Below are positions 34,389 to 40,781 of a stretch of DNA of 51,047 nt, in pieces. The DNA comes from Acidobacteriota bacterium (GTDB lineage Bacteria > Acidobacteriota > Thermoanaerobaculia > Multivoradales > Multivoraceae): assembly GCA_026708285.1 (NCBI GenBank), contig JAPOVF010000100.1, forward strand, positions 1 through 51,047, in the 5' to 3' direction. The number at the start of each line of letters is the position of its first letter. Within the stretch, counting starts at the first letter, position 1. The notes below the pieces were generated by a model that did no database searches, was not told the DNA's origin, and was given only the letters and a program-made list of their open reading frames with translations. The position numbers and the translations under genes are program-made.

Positions 34389-35187
34389 CGGATGGTGCCT
34401 GCGAGAGCACTTGGTCGAGGAAGGCGCGCACCGGTGGCACGACCGTTCCTGGATCCAGGCACACGGAGTGGTCGCGCCCCGGGAACTCGTGCACGGTCCA
34501 GCCGAGCCGCTCGAGCTCGTCCCGCCGCTCCCGAAGGGTGCTCGCGATCCGGATGTCCTCACCGCCGGGGTCGACGTCGCCACTGCCGCCGAAGAACACC
34601 AGCCGGGGACAATCGATCCCCGCTACGGCCCGCTGCTCCGGCCAGTCGAGCACGCTCTCGTAGAACGTCGTCCACTGGGCGTACTGGGCAGGTTCCCGGA
34701 GCACGACCCGAGCCGACCGGGGCGGATCGTCGACCTGGCGGCGAGCGGCCCGGAGAATGTCCGCGTACTGACCTCCCAGCGGCGGCCAGCCGCCGACCAC
34801 CAGGGCCGAGAGGCGATCGCTGCGGGTGGCCAGTTGAAGGCCGGCGGCGGCGCCCCACGAGTACGCCCAGTAGACGAAGTCACCGAAGCCGGCGGCGTCG
34901 GCGGTCGCCAGCAGATCCGAGCAGACGCGCCGGGCCGTCATCTCGTTCGGCGGCGGCGAGGTGCTGCCTCCGATGTTCGGGTAGTCGACGAGCAGCACCC
35001 GATACGCGTCGGTCAGCCGGTCGAGGTAGCCGTCGATCGTGGCCGCGCTCTCAGGTCCGAAGATGTCGGTGTGGGAGGCCATGAGCGGCAGGCCGAGCAT
35101 CAGGGGCACTCCGTCCACCGGCCCCACGCTCCGGAAACGGATCGTGGCGCCCGGCGCGACCTCGACGTCGCCGTACTCGTCGATCAC
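34378..35187 (-). CDS. Alpha/beta hydrolase with an Ala-x-Ser-x-Gly elbow
   Basis: The 269-residue protein has the fold's N-terminal strands and a nucleophile elbow read as A-Y-S-W-G in FVYWAYSWGAAAG, where the first Gly is Ala. A candidate acid is in FFGGSGDVD and the His is in FPGRDHSVCL. No signal peptide is visible. Its start overlaps the preceding hydrolase by 4 nt and its end overlaps the transporter start by 11 nt, so it is embedded in the operon. The substrate is unknown. Confidence 0.8.
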   Translation of the reverse strand: MIDEYGDVEVAPGATIRFRSVGPVDGVPLMLGLPLMASHTDIFGPESAATIDGYLDRLTDAYRVLLVDYPNIGGSTSPPPNEMTARRVCSDLLATADAAGFGDFVYWAYSWGAAAGLQLATRSDRLSALVVGGWPPLGGQYADILRAARRQVDDPPRSARVVLREPAQYAQWTTFYESVLDWPEQRAVAGIDCPRLVFFGGSGDVDPGGEDIRIASTLRERRDELERLGWTVHEFPGRDHSVCLDPGTVVPPVRAFLDQVLSQAPSDER

Positions 35188-36389
35188 GACCCTGCCTTCC
35201 GGGGTGCGCCGGCGTCCAGCCGGTCGAGCGTCTGGCGCACGACGTCGATCACGAAGTCCGGCGCTTCGTAGAGGAAGTTGTGCGCCGTCCCGGGAGGCGC
35301 CGTGATCCGCTCGGAGAGGTTGGAGAGGGTGAGGTAGCGCTCGCGGCTGCGCATGTAGAAGCGCTGGAGCCGCGCCGCGTCGAGTTGACCGGGTGTCGGC
35401 GCTTCGCCCTCGATCATTTCGGCGACCTGATCGAAGTCCCGCATGTCGCCGGGCGCTACGAGCCGGACCGGCGTGCCATCGAGGTCGCCCTCATAGGGGA
35501 GGGTCGTCCAGGCGATGGAGGCCATGCCCTCGGGCCTGAGTTCGTCGAAGATGGAAGCGCTGGCGCAGGCCGCCCGCGGGCCGCGCTCCAGGGCGCGAGC
35601 GATGAGCCAGGCCTCGCCTAACTGTTCGCGGATCAGCCGGTCGAGGCGCTCGTACTCAGGGTTCGACGGTTCCCGGGTCAGGCGCTCGGCGAGTTCGTCC
35701 AGGCCGAAGAGCTGGAGCACTCCCAGGAGGACGGGGCGCCACCTCGTGCGCGCCAGGTCGGGAATCGGTGGCCCGTAGACGATCGTGTCCGGGGGAGTCG
35801 CGTCCATCAGCAGCAGCGCGGCGACGCTCCCGGGGCTCCGCCGTGCTACGGCCGCGAAGAGCAGGCCGCCGAAAGAGTGGCCGGCGAGGACGAAGGGCCC
35901 CTCCTCTCCGGCGGCTTCGAGAGCTGCGAGCACTTCATCGGCCTCGCGGTCGGTCGTGCGCGGGAACGGTCCCGGATCGCTCCAGCCGGTTCCGGGTCGG
36001 TCGATCAGAATCGAACGCGCTTCCTTGCGCAGCTCACTGTGCAGGTGATGGAGCGCCAGACCGCCCGCGTGCCCACCGGGCATCCAGACGACCGGTGGCC
36101 GCCCGCCAGCGTCCCCTTCCGTCAGCACGTGAATGCGGCGGCCTCCGACCCTGACCAGCACGCCGGGCGGCGGGTGAAGAGCACGCGCCCTCCTCAAGTT
36201 CAGCAGATGGCGGACCGTCCCCAGCAGGAGCAGAACGCCCAACCCCGCAACAGCCACGGCGGCGGTCCGCACCGAGCCGTCGCTTCGGAACGCCACGGCC
36301 GCCCCGATCGCCAGTGTCCCGCCGGCGGTCCACACGCCGGCGAGATCACGGCTCAGGAAGGCGAGCACGAGTTGCCGGGCGCCTGTCAT
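35184..36389 (-). CDS. Membrane-anchored alpha/beta hydrolase
   Basis: The 401-residue protein begins with two hydrophobic segments (about residues 18-36 and 40-60), then a hydrolase domain with VVWMPGGHAGG, the elbow AGHSFGG, a helical cap and the His in PPGTAHNFLYEA. It is likely anchored in the inner membrane. The last residues (LDAGAPRKAGS) are encoded by a short fragment similar to the dispersed repeat (35205-35222), like the tail of the FAD hydroxylase. Its start follows an inverted-repeat element (36420-36473). It overlaps the next hydrolase by 4 nt. Confidence 0.83.
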   Translation of the reverse strand: MTGARQLVLAFLSRDLAGVWTAGGTLAIGAAVAFRSDGSVRTAAVAVAGLGVLLLLGTVRHLLNLRRARALHPPPGVLVRVGGRRIHVLTEGDAGGRPPVVWMPGGHAGGLALHHLHSELRKEARSILIDRPGTGWSDPGPFPRTTDREADEVLAALEAAGEEGPFVLAGHSFGGLLFAAVARRSPGSVAALLLMDATPPDTIVYGPPIPDLARTRWRPVLLGVLQLFGLDELAERLTREPSNPEYERLDRLIREQLGEAWLIARALERGPRAACASASIFDELRPEGMASIAWTTLPYEGDLDGTPVRLVAPGDMRDFDQVAEMIEGEAPTPGQLDAARLQRFYMRSRERYLTLSNLSERITAPPGTAHNFLYEAPDFVIDVVRQTLDRLDAGAPRKAGS

Positions 36390-36419
36390 CGTGTGAGTTT
36401 GACCTGTCGGCGGGCTAGC

Positions 36420-36473
36420 GCGGCAGAAGTCCAGAAGCCGGCGCTTCGCGCCTGCCGACCCAGTTTCTGCCGC
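36420..36473. repeat. Inverted repeat (cruciform-capable) between TetR and hydrolase genes
   Basis: GCGGCAGAA (36420-36428) and TTCTGCCGC (36465-36473) form a perfect 9-bp outer stem. An inner GGCGC-TTC-GCGCC stem sits between them. The left half is nearly identical to 964-997, giving a second member of that repeat type. It fills most of the 97-nt gap and may act as an attenuator or mRNA end within the operon. Confidence 0.75.
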
Positions 36474-36486
36474 GCAGGCTCCCAGG

Positions 36487-37104
36487 TCAGGACTTCATGA
36501 ACCCTCGGGTCACGACGCGGTTCATGAAGGCACTGCGCCTCTTCACCATCTCGCGGTGGTACATCGACATGCCGAACTCCTCCTCCGAGAACGGTTCGAG
36601 CACGGCCGGTCCGAGAAAGTCGATGACCAGGAAGGTGGCTGCCCACTCCTCGTCGACGTCGTCCTGGAGAAGACCGCGCTCGCGATTCAGCGCGACGAAT
36701 CGACGCATGATCTCCAGCAGTTGACGGAGGAGGGCCTGGCTCCCCGGCGTCTTCTCCATGAGGGCCGCGCGGACGTAGAGGAGCGCGTCGCGCTCGCGTT
36801 CGACCCATTCGACAGCGTCCTCGACCAGGAGGTCAAGGGCCTCGGTGCCCAGGTGCTCACTGGCCCGCGAGCAGAGATCTTCGATCTGGGCAATGACCTG
36901 CCGATCGATCTCTTCCCGCAGGCCGGCCTTGGAGCCGAAGTGGGTGCGGATCAGGCCGATCGAGACACCGGCCTCCGCGGCGATCTCGCGTACTCCCGCG
37001 GCCGAGTAGCCCTTCTCGGCAAAGAGATGGCGGCCTGCCAGGATGAGTCTCTGACGGCGATTCAACTGAGTTGTGGGTGCAGTCTCCGTTGCGTTTTGGG
37101 GCAT
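36487..37104 (-). CDS. TetR-family transcriptional regulator
   Basis: With the ATG at 37104, the protein has 205 residues. The N-terminal helix-turn-helix reads LNRRQRLILAGRHLFAEKGY, then VREIAAEAGVSIGLIRTHFG, the usual TetR spacing. The C-terminal domain (about residues 70-205) is helical and would bind a ligand. A longer start at 37155 would overlap the TonB receptor gene by 26 nt and is less likely. It lies directly downstream of the receptor in the same direction, so it may regulate that operon through the palindrome at 39264-39284, which is an inference from position and symmetry. Confidence 0.9.
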   Translation of the reverse strand: MPQNATETAPTTQLNRRQRLILAGRHLFAEKGYSAAGVREIAAEAGVSIGLIRTHFGSKAGLREEIDRQVIAQIEDLCSRASEHLGTEALDLLVEDAVEWVERERDALLYVRAALMEKTPGSQALLRQLLEIMRRFVALNRERGLLQDDVDEEWAATFLVIDFLGPAVLEPFSEEEFGMSMYHREMVKRRSAFMNRVVTRGFMKS

Positions 37105-37129
37105 CGGTCGGGTCGCTGGGACGACCGGC

Positions 37130-39232
37130 TCAGAAGTCGAGCGAAAGCTCGACACCGATCTGCCGCGGATGGTCCTGGGTGTAGATGGTGGGGCCCCTTC
37201 CGGAGTTCGCGTAGATCGCGCCGTCTTCGCCCAGCAGGTTGTTGCCGAACAGGTGGATCCCGAATCTCTCGCTGCTGAAGCCGAACCGGGCGCGCAGCAG
37301 ATCGCGGGTGTCGGCCGAAGCTCCCGGCCCGAACTGGCCCAACTGGTCGTCGATGTGGCTCAGCCCGAGAAACGCCTGTCCAGCCCAGGTGTCGCCGAGC
37401 GCCCAGGCGTAGCTCGCCGACACGGTTGCGGTCCACGCGGGCACGAACGGCAGGCGGTCGCCGTTGCGCGCCCCTGTGGCGGCCGCGAACGTCGGATTGA
37501 TGTTCGTGAACTCGGACTGGTTCCAGTTGGTGGAGAACTGGAAGGACAGCCCCGAAAGGCTGGCCGGGCGGTAGTCGAGTGCCAGATCGACGCCGTAGAG
37601 CTCTGAGTCGCCGATCTGGTAGTCCAGGAAGAGCCCGAAGACGGGCACGGCCTGCCGGGTGTCCCTCCAGTCCTGGAAGTAGGGAGCGACGTCGATCAGG
37701 AGACGTCCTCCGCTGAGGGTGTACTTCGCCCCCAGCTCGTAGCTCCACAGTTCGTCGGAGTCGACTGCCACCGAACAGGGCAGCCCGCCCAACTCGTGCA
37801 GGGCGCAGGTGTCGGGACTGTTGAAGCTGCCGCTGCGGAAGCCCTTGGCGATGTTCAGGTAGTAGTTCGCCTGCTCGGAGGCGTCGAGGGCGAGGTTGAA
37901 GCGGGGGTTGACGCTGTCGAAGGTCGCCGGTTCCAACTGTGTGCTGAACGAGCTGCTGTACACGGACCGATCATCCTCGAAGGAACGGAGCCCCGCCAGC
38001 GCGACGAGCCGGTCGTCCAGGAAGGCGTACGAGACTTCAGCGAAGAGGGACAGGGACTCCGAACCGCGGTCAGCCGTGCTGTCCGGGAACACCGGCGGAT
38101 CAATCGACGAGAGGACGAGGGCGTCCGTTTCCGAGTAGTAGAAGCCGACCAGCCACTGGAACGGAGAGTCGTTCTGCGAGACGAGCCGCGTTTCGTGGTT
38201 CAGGGCGTCCCCGGAGGTCTGAGCGAAGATGTCGAGGAATCCGGACGGCGACAGGGGGAACGGCAGGCCGACCTGCACCTCGTCGGTCGCGTCGATCTGC
38301 GTCGTGGTGCTGGTGAGCGAGGCGCCGCCGAAGCTGATCGTGAAACTCCCGGTGGCGAGTTCGTACTCGCCGAGCGTGTAGTCGCCGGCGGACGCGGAGG
38401 TCGTCGTCGGGGGATCGAGAGCCGAGAGCAGGGTGCCGCCTTCCTGATCGGCTTCGTTGCCCGCGAACATCAGCCGCAGGTTGAACCGGTCGTTCGGCGT
38501 GGTGTCGAAAATGGCGCGGTAGTTCGTCACGTCGCCCGCGCCGAACTCGTCGTCGCCGGTTGCCGCCAGCAATTGGTAGCCCGCGGTGTCTTCGGTGCTG
38601 GCGACCAGGCGAAGGCCCGCCTTGCTGCCCATGGGGATGTTGACCGCGGCATCGATGTAGTTGCCGTTGCCGCCGCCGTCGGTGCTGGAGTAGCCGCCAC
38701 GCAGGCTGGCTCCGAAGCCGCCGTAGTCCGGTGAACGCGTGATCAGGCGCACCGTGCCTCCCATCGAGCCGTTTCCGTAGAGGGTGCTCTGCGGACCGCG
38801 CAGGACCTCGATTCGCTCGAGGTCGAACGAACGGCCCATCGGAGCGAAGTTCTGCCCGAAGACGAAGAAGGCGGCATCGTCGAAGTAGTAGCCGACGGTC
38901 GGATCGCCCAGGGCCTGCCCGATTCCGCGGATCTGGTAGCGGCGCAGGCCGACGTTGTTGGAGAGTTCTTCGGAGGCTCCCGGAACAAGGGTGATCACCT
39001 CGTTCAGATCCCGCATGTTGGCCTCCTGGAGAGCCTCGGCGGTGAAGGCCTGCACGGAGATCGGAACCTCCTGCAGTTCCTGCTCGCGCTTCTGCGCGGT
39101 GACCACGATGACTTCGCTCACCTCATCCGCGGGGGCCTCTTCCTCCTCGTCCTGTGCGCCCAACGGAGGCGCCAACAGGGTGGCGGCGAGAACGGCCGCG
39201 AGCCAGGCGAGGTTGGGATCGAGCTTGCGCAT
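37130..39232 (-). CDS. TonB-dependent outer-membrane receptor
   Basis: The 700-residue protein has a Sec signal (LAWLAAVLAATLLAPPLGAQ) and a likely TonB box region (SEVIVVTAQKREQELQEVP). The plug domain (about residues 45-160) contains IRGIGQALGDP and the R-G-P-Q-S-T-L-Y-G motif; the rest is beta-barrel sequence ending in SLDF with a terminal Phe. It belongs to the FecA/CirA-like group that imports siderophores, but close relatives also take up other nutrients. The substrate may be a peptide or a plant or algal compound, judged only from the peptidases and hydrolases around it. Confidence 0.93.
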   Translation of the reverse strand: MRKLDPNLAWLAAVLAATLLAPPLGAQDEEEEAPADEVSEVIVVTAQKREQELQEVPISVQAFTAEALQEANMRDLNEVITLVPGASEELSNNVGLRRYQIRGIGQALGDPTVGYYFDDAAFFVFGQNFAPMGRSFDLERIEVLRGPQSTLYGNGSMGGTVRLITRSPDYGGFGASLRGGYSSTDGGGNGNYIDAAVNIPMGSKAGLRLVASTEDTAGYQLLAATGDDEFGAGDVTNYRAIFDTTPNDRFNLRLMFAGNEADQEGGTLLSALDPPTTTSASAGDYTLGEYELATGSFTISFGGASLTSTTTQIDATDEVQVGLPFPLSPSGFLDIFAQTSGDALNHETRLVSQNDSPFQWLVGFYYSETDALVLSSIDPPVFPDSTADRGSESLSLFAEVSYAFLDDRLVALAGLRSFEDDRSVYSSSFSTQLEPATFDSVNPRFNLALDASEQANYYLNIAKGFRSGSFNSPDTCALHELGGLPCSVAVDSDELWSYELGAKYTLSGGRLLIDVAPYFQDWRDTRQAVPVFGLFLDYQIGDSELYGVDLALDYRPASLSGLSFQFSTNWNQSEFTNINPTFAAATGARNGDRLPFVPAWTATVSASYAWALGDTWAGQAFLGLSHIDDQLGQFGPGASADTRDLLRARFGFSSERFGIHLFGNNLLGEDGAIYANSGRGPTIYTQDHPRQIGVELSLDF

Positions 39233-39318
39233 GGGTGTCTCCTTGATCGGTCTGTTTGCCCCTGTATACGATCGTATCGTATACGACCGTATCGTGCGGC
39301 CGGATAGGGTCGGAATCG
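39233..39318. promoter_or_regulatory. Divergent promoter gap with a perfect 21-bp palindrome (candidate TetR operator)
   Basis: GTATACGAT (39264-39272) and ATCGTATAC (39276-39284) are perfect inverted arms around CGT. A second palindrome TCGTATACGA (39278-39287) overlaps the right arm, and CGTATCGT follows at 39288-39295, so several half-sites are packed together. The length and symmetry suit a TetR-type dimer, or two dimers. The gap separates the TonB receptor from a Tat-exported serine hydrolase, so one repressor could control both directions. The site is strongly AT-rich against a GC-rich background. Confidence 0.7.
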
Positions 39319-40779
39319 ATGAACCGGCGCTCCTTCCTGAAAGCCGGCGCGGCCGCCGCGGCGCTGCCGATCGTCTCGCAGGCGCGGGGCTTCGGACTGG
39401 TCGCGGCCGCGCCGCAGATCGTGGTCGACCCGGCCGCCCTCCAGCAGCTCCTCGATGAGTCCGCTCGCGGCCTCGGCATCGTCGGCGCCCAGCTCGCGGT
39501 CTTCGACGGCGAGGCTGTCCACGAGTTCGCGACCGGCCTTGCGGTCCGCGAACGCAACCTGGCGGTCACGCCCGACACCCTGTTCCAGATCGGATCGACG
39601 ACGAAGGTGTTCAACGCCGCCGTGGTGATGGCGCTGGTCGACGAGGGAACGCTCGACCTCGACGAACCCGTCGGGAACTACCTCGACGGCGCGCCGCTGA
39701 CGAGCGACCAGCCGCCGGTCGACATGACGCTCCGTCAACTGCTCTCGATGTCGTCGGGACTCGACAACGGGCCGTATACGGATCACGGTCGCGGTGACGA
39801 CGCCCTCGACCAGTACGTCGCCTCACTTGCCGGGATCCCCGGGATCTTCGAGCCGGGGACCGCCTACGGCTACTCGAACGCGGGCACCTGCGTCGCCGGG
39901 CTCGCGGCGCAGCGGGTGATGGGGAGGAACTGGGAGATCCTGCTCGCCGAGCGGATCCTTGAGCCGCTCGGGCTTGAGCACTCCGCGAACTTCCCGGAGG
40001 ATCTGCTCTACCACTCCGTGGCGCTCGGCTACTCGCAGACGCCGGCCACTCCCGAAGGCCGGCGGGTGCCGTTCTGGGGGTTGCCGCGCAGCATGGCGCC
40101 GGCGGGCGCGACCCTGTGCTGCAGCGCCGGCGACCTGGTGCGGTTCGCGGCCCTGTTCCTGCGCGGCGGCCAGTCGGCCGAGGGACGGCAGGTGCTGTCC
40201 GAGAAGGCCGTCGAGGCGATGCAGACGCCCGAGATCGACATGCCGGCCAGGGTCATCGCCCAGAAGTGGTGCCCCGGTCCGTACTGGAAGCGCTGGGGCG
40301 ACGAGGTGATCTATGGCCACAGCGGCACGAACAGCGGCGGCTCGTCCCTGCTGCTCTGGTGTCCGAGCAAGGGCGTCGCGGCCGCGACGATCTCGAACGT
40401 GCCGAGCCAGGGGTATCCGCTCGCCGACCGCGTCTTCGACACCCTCTTCCCGGAGGTCTTCGGCATCGACAAGCCGGAAACGCCCACTCCGGACTCCGTG
40501 ACGCCGGTGGAGGTCGACCTCGAGCGCTACGTCGGGCGGTTCGAGGCAGTGGGCAGTCGCTTCTCGTTCTTCGCCGACGGCAACCGGCTGATGGCGCGGT
40601 CGCTGGGCGGCGGCGTGCTCGAGTCGGAGCTGATTCCGCTCGGAAACGACCGGTTCCTGCCGCGCGACCCGGCGATGGGCGGCAACCGCGGCTGGGACGT
40701 GGCGTTCTGGGGCGACGACGGCAACGGCCGCGCGACGCACTACCTGAACGGCGTCTTCGCGATGCGCCGCAGCGGCTGA
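39319..40779 (+). CDS. Tat-exported serine hydrolase (class C beta-lactamase fold)
   Basis: Starting at the ATG at 39319, the protein has 486 residues and a twin-arginine leader (MNRRSFLKAGAAAAALPIVS). The active site shows S93-T-T-K96, Y-S-N in YGYSNAGT and H-S-G in YGHSGTNSGGS. After about residue 390 a C-terminal domain with VDLERYVGRFEAVGSRF resembles the beta-barrel domain of other serine hydrolases. It diverges from the TonB receptor across the palindrome and leads an operon with an S9 peptidase and P450. It may be an esterase or D-aminopeptidase. Confidence 0.88.
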   Translation: MNRRSFLKAGAAAAALPIVSQARGFGLVAAAPQIVVDPAALQQLLDESARGLGIVGAQLAVFDGEAVHEFATGLAVRERNLAVTPDTLFQIGSTTKVFNAAVVMALVDEGTLDLDEPVGNYLDGAPLTSDQPPVDMTLRQLLSMSSGLDNGPYTDHGRGDDALDQYVASLAGIPGIFEPGTAYGYSNAGTCVAGLAAQRVMGRNWEILLAERILEPLGLEHSANFPEDLLYHSVALGYSQTPATPEGRRVPFWGLPRSMAPAGATLCCSAGDLVRFAALFLRGGQSAEGRQVLSEKAVEAMQTPEIDMPARVIAQKWCPGPYWKRWGDEVIYGHSGTNSGGSSLLLWCPSKGVAAATISNVPSQGYPLADRVFDTLFPEVFGIDKPETPTPDSVTPVEVDLERYVGRFEAVGSRFSFFADGNRLMARSLGGGVLESELIPLGNDRFLPRDPAMGGNRGWDVAFWGDDGNGRATHYLNGVFAMRRSG

Positions 40780-40781
40780 TC

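Noticed and set aside
39774-39783. CGTATACGGA as another operator copy
   Set aside because: It lies inside the serine hydrolase coding region, lacks the flanking arms and may be chance.
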